A DNA stretch of 33,296 nt from Candidatus Moduliflexus flocculans (GCA_000739515.1 DF820460.1:450533-483828), one strand, 5' to 3'. Positions 17,320 through 26,383 are shown, numbered from the stretch's first letter. The notes: generated from the sequence alone by a model not told the origin. Program-made: numbers and translations.

Positions 17320-17427
17320 GTTCTCGTTCGACGCTCCGTGTGGAACGCCTATTGTCCGTCGCTCTGCGGCGAGACGGGATGCGGAGAGCTCGAGAAGTGG
17401 CACTCCACGCAGAACGTGGAACGAGAG
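17320..17427. repeat. Palindromic mosaic repeat family E, copy 1
   Basis: CTCGTTCGACGCTCCGTGTGGAAC at the left and CCACGCAGAACGTGGAAC at the right, with CGCTCTGCGGCGAG and a GATGCGGAG block between. The same block order recurs at 27826-27934. The region 17258-17319 holds a partial family C arm (GTAGGGGCG). No gene is seen in 17258-17631. Confidence 0.65.
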
Positions 17428-17483
17428 TGTTTCTGCCTCTTTTGAAATTGTATAACACTATTCATGGTTTTTACGCCTCAAAA

Positions 17484-17534
17484 AGGAGTGCGAAATCTTG
17501 ATTTCGCTGTCAAATCAAGATGTGACACTCCTGT
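17484..17534 (+). repeat. Hairpin upstream of the large hybrid kinase
   Basis: AGGAGTG followed by AAATCTTGATTT pairs with AAATCAAGATGT followed by CACTCCT across a short loop, giving an imperfect stem of about 20 bp. No T-run follows it. It lies about 100 bases before the kinase start. Role unknown. Confidence 0.55.
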
Positions 17535-17631
17535 TGGCAATTCGATGTTACTGAATAATGCTGTAAACGTAACAGTCCAGGGCGAACATGGGACGCTTCT
17601 ACGGTGTGCGGCGAAAAGATGAAGGAGAATC

Positions 17632-20600
17632 ATGCCAATCAATATTTTAATCGTAGAGGATGACATCGAACAGCAGACCTTGCTCACATACAAATTCCGC
17701 GAGCGCGCGCAGAGCGGGGAATTGGCGTTTCACATTGCCTGCAATGGGCGAGAGGCCTTAGAAAAGCTGGCGGTGTCTCCTGATATTGACTTGGTGATCA
17801 GCGATATTGATATGCCTGAAATGGATGGGCTGACGCTGCTGAGCCACTTGCAGGAACAATATCCGCTCATCCGCGCCATTATGATTACCGGATATTCCGA
17901 CATGCGTGCCATCCGCGCCGCAATGAACCGGGGCGCGTACGATTTTTTAAGCAAGCCGTTTCATTTCGAAGACCTGAACGCAACGCTTAATAAAGCGATC
18001 CGCGAGGCGCAGCGAGTGCGGCGCGAAGCGGCGGAACGCCAGCAAACACAGCAAAAATTGCTGGAACTGCAACACGCATTAGAAACGGTACCTGTTGGCG
18101 TGACTGTGGTGAATTTAGACGGGCAAATCGTCTATACCAATCCGGCGGACGCCCGTATGCACGGATATGAGGTCGCCGAGTTGATCGGTCAGGATGTCGG
18201 CGTGTTGACGCGGCCAGAACTCCGCCATCGCGTAAAAGTGGAAGAGATTCAGAAGTGGCAGGGATTTGTCCGAGAAAGCGTCAATGTCCGTCGCGATGGT
18301 CAGGCGTTTCCCGTCTGGTTGATGTCCGAAATCATCAAAGGCAGAGACGGAACACCACAAGCAATTGTCACCACCTGTGAGGACATCACTGACCGCAAAC
18401 AGGCCGAGGCTGAATTGCTCGCCTCTCAAGCGTTTGCGCAAGCGACGATTGATGCGCTGACCGAGCATATTTGCGTGATTGATGAACAGGGCGTTATTCT
18501 TGCTGTCAATCAGGCATGGCGGGCTTTTGCCGATGCGAATTCACCGATTGCCGGGCAGTATTTCCTCGGCGAGAATTATCTCAGCGTGTGTGATGCCTCG
18601 TCTGGTCAGAATTCGGAAGAAGCCGCCCCTTTTGCAGAAGGATTGCGCGCTGTGATCCGCATGGAATTGAGCCATTTTACGTTAGAATATACGTGCGATG
18701 CCCCGAATGAAGCTCGCTGGTTTCATGCCTCTGTCTCGCGTTTTCTACAAAATGACGTGGTGCGCGTGGTAATCGCGCATGAGAATATTACCGCCCGCAA
18801 GCAGGCTGAAGAGGCATTGCGCCAGCTTAATCAAGAATTAGAGCAACGTGTTGCGGAACGCACGGCGGAATTGACTGATCTCTATGACCACGCGCCCTGC
18901 GGGTATTATTCGCTCAATCCTGATGGTCTGATATTGCGCATGAATCAAACCGAGTTAGACTGGTTAGGATATACCCGCGACGAAGTGATTGGTCAGAAAC
19001 GCTTTCCAGAGCTATTGACGCCGGAGAGCCAACACGCATTTTTCGCCAATTTCCAGCGATTCAAACAATTAGGCTGCCTCACGAATCAGGAATTTGATCT
19101 GGTGCGCAAAGACGGGACGATTCTTTCAGTACTAATCAACGGCACAGCACTCTACGATGAACAAGGGCGATTCCTTATGAGCCGCTGCACGCTGATTAAT
19201 CACACTGACCGCAAACGCATTGAACTCGCGTTAGCGGAAAGCGAGCGCAATTTCCGCGCCTTTTTCGATACGATTGACTACCTGCTTTTTGTGTTAGATG
19301 CGCAAGGGATTATTCTGCGCGTCAATGCGGCGGTCTGTCGGTTACTGGAGTATCATGAAGACGATTTGATTGGGATGAACATCTTGGAACTGCATCTGCG
19401 CGAACGCCGCGAGGAAGCTGCCGCCATTCTCGCGGCAATGATGGCAGGCAGCGCTGATGCCTGTCCCGTGCCGTTCGTGACGCAATCAGGACGGATGATC
19501 CCGGTGGAAACGCGGGTGTTTCGTGGCACATGGAGCGGGCAGCCTGTGTTGTTTGGCATTACCAAAGATATTTCCGCCCTGCAAGCGTCTGAGGAAAAAT
19601 TCGCCAAAGCTTTTTATACCGCTCCTGCGCTGATGGCGCTGAGCCAATTAGAAGATGGGCGGTTCATTGATGTGAACGACGCATTTGTCGAAACCCTCGG
19701 TTATACGCGCTCCGAGGTGATCGGCCATACGAGTCTCGAACTTCATTTGTTCGTGGATGTTGCGCAACGCGCTAAAATTCTTCAGAACATCGCGTCATCT
19801 GGTTCGATCCAAAATTTTGAGATCGTCGCGCGCGCGAAATCGGGTGAGATTCGGTATGGCCTGTTCAGCGCGGATTTACTCTATTTACAAGATCGTCAGG
19901 TTCTACTAACTGCCATGGTGGATGTGACCAAACGCAAGCAGGCTGAGGTGGAATTAGCGCGTGCCCGCGACGCCGCGAATGCCGCCAACCGCGCCAAAAG
20001 CGAATTCCTCGCCAACATGAGCCATGAACTCCGCACTCCACTGAATGCGATTTTAGGTTACGCGCAAATCCTGCAAAAAGCCGATAATCTCACAGAACGA
20101 CAGCATGAAGGCGTCCGCACGATCCGCGAAAGTGGCGAATATTTATTGCAGTTGATTAGCGATATTCTTGACATGTCGAAAATCGAAGCTGGCCGCATGG
20201 AACTTCAGCCTCAGGAATTCCGCCTGCCGGATGTTCTCAATCGGCTTTCCCAGATGATTCAGGTTCGCACCGAGCAAAAACAGCTTGAATTCGCCTATAT
20301 CGCCGATCCCGACTTGCCAGAATACGTGATTGCGGATGAACGCAAACTGCGGCAGGTGTTGCTGAATTTATTGGGGAATGCGGTCAAATTTACGGACCGT
20401 GGCCGCGTGACCTTGCGCGTCGCGAAGCTCAACGCGCCGCCGCCAAAAACAGCGATTTTCTCTTCTTCTGCTGAAGGGGTAGAACCGTTACGTTCTGTCA
20501 TGGCGCGGAGCGTCAGCGACAAAGCCATCTCGCCGAATTCAGGGATTGCTTCGTCGCTGACGCTCACTCGCAATGACACGTTTGCACGAGAACTTCACAG

Positions 20601-21558
20601 TTCTGCTCTTCCAGGAGGGGAATCGGTCGTCTCGCTCTGCTTTGAAGTCACGGACACCGGCATCGGCATGATGGAGGAAGACCTTTCAACGCTGTTCGTG
20701 CCGTTCCGGCAGCTTGGGGAACGCCGCGCCGCGCTGGAAGGCACGGGGTTGGGCCTCGCCATCAGCGCCAAATTGGTCGCGATGATGGGTGGACAGATGC
20801 ACGTCACCAGCGCAATCGGGCAGGGAAGCCGCTTCTGGTTCGATCTGCCGGTTACCATCGTGACGTCTCCCACGGTCGCCATGTCGCCCCCCCACGCTGA
20901 AATTTTAGGGTATGTCGGGGCAATTCGTTCTGTGTTAATCATTGATGACAAACCTGCGAACCTCGCCATTTTAGCAAACATGCTGGAACCGCTTGGTTTT
21001 GATCTCCTGAAAGCGACGAGCGGCCAGGCTGGTTTATATATGGCACTGACACAGCGCCCGGATATTATTTTGTTAGATTTGCGGATGCCAGAGATGGATG
21101 GATTTGAAGTGATGCGCCGGCTACGCGCCGATCCTGCCGGCCAGGAATTGACTGTGATCGCCGTGTCGGCCAGCGTGCAAAGCGACATCCGGCAGCGCAG
21201 CCTTGACGCCGGATGTCACGATTTTTTAGAAAAGCCCGTGATGTTTGAAAATCTGTGCGCATTATTGGAAAAATACCTTGATTTGACCTGGATTTACGCG
21301 CACTCAGAACACACCATTTCCGCCCAGACGCCAGACGCTGCCGAGGTCGCCATTCTGCGGCGGACGCTGCCATCCGATCTGCTGAATCGCCTCATCAACG
21401 CGGCAGAGCGTGGCGATGCGCGTCTGCTGATGAAACTTGTGGATCAGGGGATGGCGCAGGAAAGTTCCGCGACTCCGCTGCTCAAGCATATCCGTCAATT
21501 AGCGAACAATTTTCGGGTGGATGAGATTGCCACAATATTGCGCGACCGGGAAACGTAG
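17632..21558 (+). CDS. Hybrid sensor kinase: receiver, five PAS, HisKA, HATPase, receiver
   Basis: 1308 residues, no membrane segment. N-terminal receiver with D58 (LVISDIDMPEMDG). Five PAS domains at roughly 145-265, 275-395, 415-535, 540-650 and 655-770, separated by KQAE-type linkers. HisKA has H798 in MSHELRTPL. HATPase has N-box LLNLLGNAVKFT, DTGIGM and GTGLGLAI. The C-terminal receiver has D1149 (IILLDLRMPEMDG), then a ~65-residue helical tail (AERGDARLL to RVDEIATIL). The HATPase is interrupted around residues 945-1000 by a segment encoded by a palindromic repeat (20496-20578 plus flanks), in frame and without stops. The ATG has AAGGAG 6-7 bases upstream. The stop TAG is part of the repeat that follows. 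It is close in build to the genes at 24334-27759 and 28887. Confidence 0.93.
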   Translation: MPINILIVEDDIEQQTLLTYKFRERAQSGELAFHIACNGREALEKLAVSPDIDLVISDIDMPEMDGLTLLSHLQEQYPLIRAIMITGYSDMRAIRAAMNRGAYDFLSKPFHFEDLNATLNKAIREAQRVRREAAERQQTQQKLLELQHALETVPVGVTVVNLDGQIVYTNPADARMHGYEVAELIGQDVGVLTRPELRHRVKVEEIQKWQGFVRESVNVRRDGQAFPVWLMSEIIKGRDGTPQAIVTTCEDITDRKQAEAELLASQAFAQATIDALTEHICVIDEQGVILAVNQAWRAFADANSPIAGQYFLGENYLSVCDASSGQNSEEAAPFAEGLRAVIRMELSHFTLEYTCDAPNEARWFHASVSRFLQNDVVRVVIAHENITARKQAEEALRQLNQELEQRVAERTAELTDLYDHAPCGYYSLNPDGLILRMNQTELDWLGYTRDEVIGQKRFPELLTPESQHAFFANFQRFKQLGCLTNQEFDLVRKDGTILSVLINGTALYDEQGRFLMSRCTLINHTDRKRIELALAESERNFRAFFDTIDYLLFVLDAQGIILRVNAAVCRLLEYHEDDLIGMNILELHLRERREEAAAILAAMMAGSADACPVPFVTQSGRMIPVETRVFRGTWSGQPVLFGITKDISALQASEEKFAKAFYTAPALMALSQLEDGRFIDVNDAFVETLGYTRSEVIGHTSLELHLFVDVAQRAKILQNIASSGSIQNFEIVARAKSGEIRYGLFSADLLYLQDRQVLLTAMVDVTKRKQAEVELARARDAANAANRAKSEFLANMSHELRTPLNAILGYAQILQKADNLTERQHEGVRTIRESGEYLLQLISDILDMSKIEAGRMELQPQEFRLPDVLNRLSQMIQVRTEQKQLEFAYIADPDLPEYVIADERKLRQVLLNLLGNAVKFTDRGRVTLRVAKLNAPPPKTAIFSSSAEGVEPLRSVMARSVSDKAISPNSGIASSLTLTRNDTFARELHSSALPGGESVVSLCFEVTDTGIGMMEEDLSTLFVPFRQLGERRAALEGTGLGLAISAKLVAMMGGQMHVTSAIGQGSRFWFDLPVTIVTSPTVAMSPPHAEILGYVGAIRSVLIIDDKPANLAILANMLEPLGFDLLKATSGQAGLYMALTQRPDIILLDLRMPEMDGFEVMRRLRADPAGQELTVIAVSASVQSDIRQRSLDAGCHDFLEKPVMFENLCALLEKYLDLTWIYAHSEHTISAQTPDAAEVAILRRTLPSDLLNRLINAAERGDARLLMKLVDQGMAQESSATPLLKHIRQLANNFRVDEIATILRDRET
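20496..20578. repeat. Palindromic repeat family A, copy 3, inside a kinase gene
   Basis: TGTCATGGCGCGGAGCGTCAG at the left and CGCTCACTCGCAATGACA at the right; the right flank (GAGAACTTCACAG, then GGGGAATC to 20624) also matches the copy at 3033. It is read in frame by the hybrid kinase as RSVMARSVSDKAIS and following residues. In paralogues at 26800 and 31560 the same loop, just before the FEV.DTG strand, has no such sequence. Confidence 0.85.
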
Positions 21559-21625
21559 GGGCAGACCCCCGTGTCTGTCCTATTCAGCGGGCGGGCGAAC
21601 ACGGGGGGGGGGGGGGCGCCCCTAC
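21555..21625. repeat. Palindromic repeat family C, copy 1, with a 14-G run
   Basis: Starts GTAGGGGCAGACCCCCGTG and ends CGCCCCTAC, with an uninterrupted run of 14 G at 21603-21616. The TAG in its first bases is the stop codon of the hybrid kinase, and the next gene's ATG begins one base after its end. The whole intergenic gap is therefore the repeat. Confidence 0.8.
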
Positions 21626-21626
21626 A

Positions 21627-22481
21627 ATGGTGGCGGAGTTGGAAACCACCGCAGCGCATTACCGTCTGCTGGCAGATAATATGGCGGACGTGGTCTGGGT
21701 CTTTAACCTTGACGCGCAGCGATTCACGTATGTCAGCCCATCAGTGAGGCAGTTGCGCGGTTACACGCCGGAGGAAGTGCTGACGCAAACGATGGCGGAG
21801 GTGGTCACGCCTGCGTCGTTAGCGATGATTCAGGCTGATTTGCCGTCGCAATTAGCCGCATTTTTCGCGGGCGAGCCGGCGGCGGTCGCGCAAACGCATG
21901 ACATCGAACAGATCCGCAAAGACGGCTCGACGGTCTGGACGGAAGTGGTCACGACGCTGATGCAGAACGCGGCGGGGGGATTGGATATTTTGGGAGTATC
22001 CCGCGATATTGCAACTCGCAAGCAGGCGGAAGAAGCCCTGAAAAAAAGTGAGCAGAAACTCCGCACCCTCTTCGAAATTCTGCCGGTAGGCGTGTCTATT
22101 CTCAACGTTGAGCGCCAGATTGTGTATATGAATCCCCGATTAGAAGAGATTCTCAGCATGAGTCACGCGGGGTTGCTACGAGGCGACTACGCTGCCCGCC
22201 AATATCTCCGGCCAGATGGAACGCCCATGCTCCTCTCGGAATTTTCCAGCAATCGCGCCCTTCAGGAGCAACACGCGGTGTATGCCGTAGAAACTGGAGT
22301 GGTGAAGGAAGATGGGACGATTGTTTGGATAAACGTGAATGCCGTGCCAGTGGATTTCCCCGATTGGCGCGTGGTAGTGGTTTCAACTGATATTACCGCC
22401 CGCAAGCAGGCCGAAGAAACATTACGCGAGCAGATAGAAATGCTCCGATTAGCTTATGCTGCCGCTGATCTTGGCATCTAG
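21627..22481 (+). pseudogene. PAS-PAS part of a broken sensor kinase
   Basis: 284 residues. Two PAS domains (about 5-130 and 133-265) and the start of a third, ending at TAG 22479-22481. The same frame continues after the TAG with clear PAS sequence (KNDLRTGAIYFDERACRHYG), and related PAS domains have tryptophan at the stop position, so TGG to TAG is the likely change. The continued frame then hits TGA at 22674-22676, while PAS homology has moved to another frame (EYRVTHPDGSVHW) by about 22650. It starts directly after a family C repeat with no ribosome site, so the 5' end may be lost too. Together with 22673-23875 it was once a four-PAS kinase of about 750 residues. Confidence 0.85.
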
Positions 22482-22672
22482 AAAAATGATCTGCGCACCG
22501 GCGCAATCTATTTCGACGAACGCGCCTGCCGCCATTACGGGTTTGATGCGCCAGAGACAACGTTAACTGAGGTGTTGGCGCGCGTGCATCCAGATGATGT
22601 GGCGCGGCTCGGCCAGGAAATCGCGACGGCGACCGGCCCGGCGGGTCAGGCCGCTTTGCGACAGAATATCGC

Positions 22673-23875
22673 GTGACGCATCCCGACGGGTCGGTTCACT
22701 GGTTAGCGATTCAGGTGCAGGTCTATTTTGAAGGGGAGAGGGCGGCGCGGCATTCGACCGTTGGTTTTGGCACGAGCCAGGACATCACGGAACGCAAGCA
22801 AGCCGAACTTGAGTTGGAACGCCAGACTGAAATGCTGGGAGAACATGCGGAATTGTTAGATTTGGCGCATATCGTGATTCGAGATCGAGAAAACCGCATT
22901 ATCTGGTGGAGTAAAGGGGCTGCCCGGTTATACGGCTGGGCGGCTGAAGAGGTCATCGGCCACGTCACGCATGCATTGCTGCGCACGCAATTCCCGGAGT
23001 CTTTTGACGCCTATCAAACCGACCTGATGACCCATGACGTCTGGGAAGATGAACTCGCGCACATTACTCGCGCCGGCGCGCGTGTCGTTGTGGCGAGTCA
23101 TCAAGTGCTGCATCGCGACCAGCGCGGCGTTCCAAATCGGATTCTGGAAGTGAATAACGACATAACGACGCAGAAGCGGATTGAGGAGGAATTGCGGTGT
23201 TCAAACGCGGAATTGGAACAGTTCGCCTATGTGGCCTCGCATGATTTGCAAGAGCCGCTGCGGGCATTGGCTGGCATGGTGCAACTGTTGCAGCAACGCT
23301 ATCAGGACAAACTCGACGCGCTCGGCCAGGAATTTATCAAACACGCAGTCGAAGCGGCATTGCGGATGCAGACCTTGATCAACGATCTCCTCGCGTTTTC
23401 GCGGGTCGGCACGCGGGGGAAACCGTTCGCGCCGACGAGCGTCGAAAAGGTGCTGAAAGCGCTGCTCCTGAGCCTGAGCGTGGCGATCCGCGAAAGCGGC
23501 GCAGCGATTACATACGATCCGCTGCCAACCATTATGGCGGATGAATTGCAGATCATGCAGCTTTTGCAGAATTTGATCGGCAACGCCATCAAGTTTCGCG
23601 GCGACCAGCCGCCGCGCATTCATCTCAGCGCCGCGCAGACGCCGGAAGGGTGGCAATTTGCCGTGCGTGATAACGGCATCGGCATTGAAGCCCAATATTT
23701 TGAGCGGATTTTTGTCGTGTTTCAACGCCTGCACACCCGGCGCGAATATCCCGGCACCGGCATCGGCCTCGCGCTCTGCAAAAAGATCGTCGAGCGGCAT
23801 GGCGGGCGCATCTGGGTCGAGTCGCAGCCGAAGCAGGGGAGTACGTTTTATTTTACGCTGCCGGCGGCATTATAA
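22673..23875 (+). pseudogene. PAS-kinase C-terminal part of the broken sensor kinase
   Basis: 400 residues from a GTG that overlaps the TGA of the other frame (GTGA). The end of the third PAS (HPDGSVHW), a fourth PAS (about 55-175, NRIIWWSKGAARLYGW), then a phytochrome-type HisKA with histidine in VASHDLQEPLRAL and an HATPase (LIGNAIKFRG, DNGIGIE, GTGIGLALCKKIVERHGG). The kinase core itself looks undamaged. In phytochrome-like systems this type of kinase pairs with an Rcp1-like regulator, and the remains of one follow at 24135. Translation would need reinitiation at the GTG, so function is doubtful though not excluded. Confidence 0.85.
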
Positions 23876-23876
23876 A

Positions 23877-24004
23877 ACTACAGGGATTTCACATAAACAG
23901 GGATTTCTGGAAATCGCTAACCGACAAGGATGTCACATACGCAGGGATTTTTGGGGAATTGCCGTTATCCTGAGAAATCCGTGCTTATGTGAAATCCCTG
24001 TAGT
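23877..24004. repeat. Palindromic element family D with ~32-bp inverted ends
   Basis: ACTACAGGGATTTCACATAA at the left and TTATGTGAAATCCCTGTAGT at the right, extending inward with a few mismatches to 32 bp. Inside are two more CAGGGATTT units in direct order. Length about 128 bp, non-coding, starting one base after the kinase stop codon. A CATAAGCAGGGAT scrap at about 27764 may be a remnant of another copy. Confidence 0.75.
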
Positions 24005-24037
24005 ATTCTCGCAACATTTGCGTGACGGATTTGGCCT

Positions 24038-24097
24038 GTAGGGGCGAACCCCCGTGTTCGCCCAAACAACAGGGCAGACACGGGGGGCTGCCCCTAC
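24038..24097. repeat. Palindromic repeat family C, copy 2 (uninterrupted)
   Basis: Starts GTAGGGGCGAACCCCCGTG and ends GGGGGGCTGCCCCTAC; 60 bp. Weaker inverted arms continue outward (GTGACGGATTTGGCCT against AGGCC.CATCCATCAAT). It serves as the empty-site reference for the interrupted copy at 32534-32720. It sits just before the truncated response regulator. Confidence 0.8.
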
Positions 24098-24134
24098 GCG
24101 GCCTCATCCATCAATCAAATCTTGTTAAAACAGT

Positions 24135-24374
24135 AGTTTCAAACCGGAATTGAAAATTATTCCGATTGTGGTCTTGACGACATCGCGGGCGGAAGAAGAT
24201 GTCTTAAAAGCGTATGGCGCTCACGCCAATTGCTATGTCGTCAAACCGTTCGATTTCAACAGTTTCGTCCAGATCGTGCAATCTATTCATCTGTTCTGGT
24301 TCAGCGTCGTGACGCTGCCATCGGAGGTTCAATATGGACAAACTCCAGATTCGCATTCTGCTGCTGGAAGATAA
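24135..24374 (+). pseudogene. Rcp1-like response regulator, N-terminally truncated
   Basis: Recognisable only as the C-terminal half of a single-domain receiver: KIIPIVVLTTSRAEEDVLKA, then HANCYVVKPFDFNSFVQIVQ and FWFSVVTLP, the typical end of Rcp1-type regulators (conserved T in LTTS and K in VKPF). The beta1 acidic pair and the phospho-acceptor aspartate are missing. Upstream homology stops at about 24140, close behind the family C repeat at 24038-24097. There is no ATG; the first possible start is TTG 24150. The last ~17 residues overlap the next gene in another frame. Most likely the deleted partner regulator of the kinase at 21627-23875. Confidence 0.75.
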
Positions 24375-24705
24375 CGACGCCGATGTCATCTTGCTTCAGG
24401 CGGCGCTGTTAGACCTCGGCCTGCCGGATAGTCAGGGATTGGCGACGTTTGAGGCGATGCACCGCAGCGCTCCGACGCTGCCTATAGTCGTGTTGTCTGG
24501 CGTGGCTGATGAACAGCTTGCGATTCAGGCCGTGCAGGCCGGAGCGCAGGATTACTTACTGATGTTACGCAGCGAATTCAATCCGATGATCGTGAACTCC
24601 CCTCCTGGGAGGGGCTGGGGGTGGGTTGCCGATGGCAAAACGCCGAGAACATGGTCACCCACCCCTGCCCCTCCCAGGAGGGGAATTGTCGGTGACGTTG
24701 CGTAA
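24334..24705 (+). pseudogene. Receiver domain of a hybrid kinase, cut by a MITE
   Basis: Start ATGGACAAA with GGAGG 7 bases upstream. The receiver opens normally (IRILLLEDNDADVILLQAAL) and jumps straight to LLDLGLPDSQG, so about 35 residues between alpha1 and beta3 are missing in frame. The rest (PIVVLSGVADEQLAIQAVQ, AGAQDYL) is normal up to 24558. There the MITE begins, and the last ~49 codons are MITE sequence ending at TGA 24703-24705. The real continuation, LVKGADGFRIAARAIRYAIE, resumes after the MITE at 24716 in another frame. Confidence 0.85.
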
Positions 24706-24711
24706 CATGAG
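24559..24711. mobile_element. MITE family B, copy 3, inserted in a receiver-kinase gene
   Basis: 153 bp, CTGATGTTACGCA at the left and TGCGTAACATGAG at the right, flanked by a perfect 7-bp duplication TTACTTA (24552-24558 and 24712-24718). Removing one duplication plus the element (160 bp) restores AGAQDYL-VKGADG, the standard end of this receiver type. 160 is not a multiple of three, so the insertion shifts the frame, as observed. Confidence 0.93.
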
Positions 24712-26383
24712 TTACTTAGTCAAAGGGGCGGATGGCTTCAGGATCGCCGCCCGCGCCATTCGCTATGCGATTGAGCGCCACAAGATGCAAGCCGCGCTCC
24801 ATGCCAGCGAACACCGTTTTCGGGCAATAATCGAACATAACGCCGACGCGGTTGTCCTGATTTCGGCGGAGGGCAAGATTCTGTATATCAGCCCGGCGAA
24901 CGAGCGCATGATCGGGTATTCCGCCGACGAACGCATCGGACAGGATGTCTTTGGTTTGCTCCACTCTGATGATCGGATGCGGATCGAGCAACTTTTCAAG
25001 CAGGTCGCGCAGCAGCCCGGCGCGACTGCCACCACAGAATTCCGGCGGATTCATAAAAATGGTTCTGTCCGCTGGAACGAGGGCACGGTCACCAACCTGC
25101 TGCACGAACCGAATGTGCAGACGATTATCGTGAATTACCACGACATCACCGACCGCAAACAAGCTGAGGAGGCGCTGCGCGCGAGCGAAGCAGACCTGGT
25201 AGAAGCGCAACAGGTGGCGCACATCGGGAGTTGGCGCTTCACCCCCGACACGATGCAGGTGCGGTGGTCTGACGAACTGTACCGGATCTTCGAGGTCGAA
25301 AAAGACGCCTTTGGCAACAGCTATGACGCCTTCTTGAAGAACGTGCATCCTGAAGACCGTCCCTTAGTGGTCGCGACGAACCAGAAGGCCGCCGCGCAGG
25401 GCGACTCCTTTGAGATCGAATATCGCATTGTCAGTAAAAGCGGTCGCCTGAAGCATATCCGCGAGATTGGGTATACCCGCAAAGACGCCGCAGGTAAGGT
25501 GGTTGGCTTGTTCGGCACGGCGCAGGACATCACCGACCGCAAGCAAGCGGAGGCACAACTCCGCGAATCAGAAGAACGCCTCTCAAAAATTTTCCATGCC
25601 AGCCCCATCGGGATCAATATTTTTCGCATGGCTGATCAGCGGATTATTGAAGCCAACGATGCCTATCTGGCCTTGACGGGCTACGGGCGTGAGGAAAGCC
25701 TCGGCTGCACCGTGCAGGAGTTGAATTTAGTCGTGCATCCGGAAGCGCGTCAACACTGGTTTAACACGCTGCGCGAACACAAACACATCCATAACCAGGA
25801 GGCTGAACTGCGCCGCAAAAATGGGGAAATCAGGCAGATTCTCGTTTCCATTGAATTTTGTGAAATCAATGGCGAGCCGATGGGATTGGCTGTGGTTGCA
25901 GACATCACCGACCGCAAACGCGTGGAACAAGAATTGGAACGCTTTTTCCAATTTATGCCTGATATGGCCTGCATTGCTTCCACAGACGGCTATTTCAAAA
26001 AGATCAATCCAGAATGGGAAGCGGTACTGGGCTATACTGAGGCGGAACTATTGGCCATTCCCTTTGCTGAGTTGATTCATCCAGATGACCGCGCGGCAAC
26101 CTTTGAGGAAGTCGAACACCAGACACAGGGGGATGCGACCATCCATTTCATCAAGATGGCTCATACCGCTGGCTGGATTGGAATGCCGCTCCTGCAATGG
26201 ACGGAACAGTGTTGTTTGCCATCGCGCGAGACATCACCGAGCGGAAAGCCGCTGAAGACGCGTTGCGGCGAGCGCATGACGAATTGGAGGGGCGCGTCCG
26301 GCAGCGCACGAAGGAATTGGAAGAAGCGAAACTCGCCGCTGACGCCGCTAATCGCGCCAAAAGCGAATTTCTCGCCAACATGA
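24707..26383 (+). pseudogene. PAS-rich middle part of the MITE-split hybrid kinase
   Basis: From an ATG lying in the right terminal repeat of the MITE (AACATGAGTTACTTAGTC), the protein reads MSYLVKGADGF and then the receiver's last helix. Four PAS domains follow: about 25-140 (HNADAVVLISAEG), 145-275 (IGSWRFTPDTMQVRWSDE), 280-400 (SPIGINIFRMADQ) and 405-495. The fourth PAS loses its frame at about 26146-26155: the expected KDGSYRWLDWN continues in the frame of the next entry, with about six residues apparently deleted after TIHF. The final ~75 codons to 26383 are out of frame and meaningless. The frame also extends back to 24626 within the MITE. Confidence 0.82.

Noticed and set aside
22479..22481. 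TAG recoded as an amino acid
   Set aside because: TAG is used as the true stop by several intact genes here (for example 21556, 28824, 32535), and the same gene also has a frameshift.
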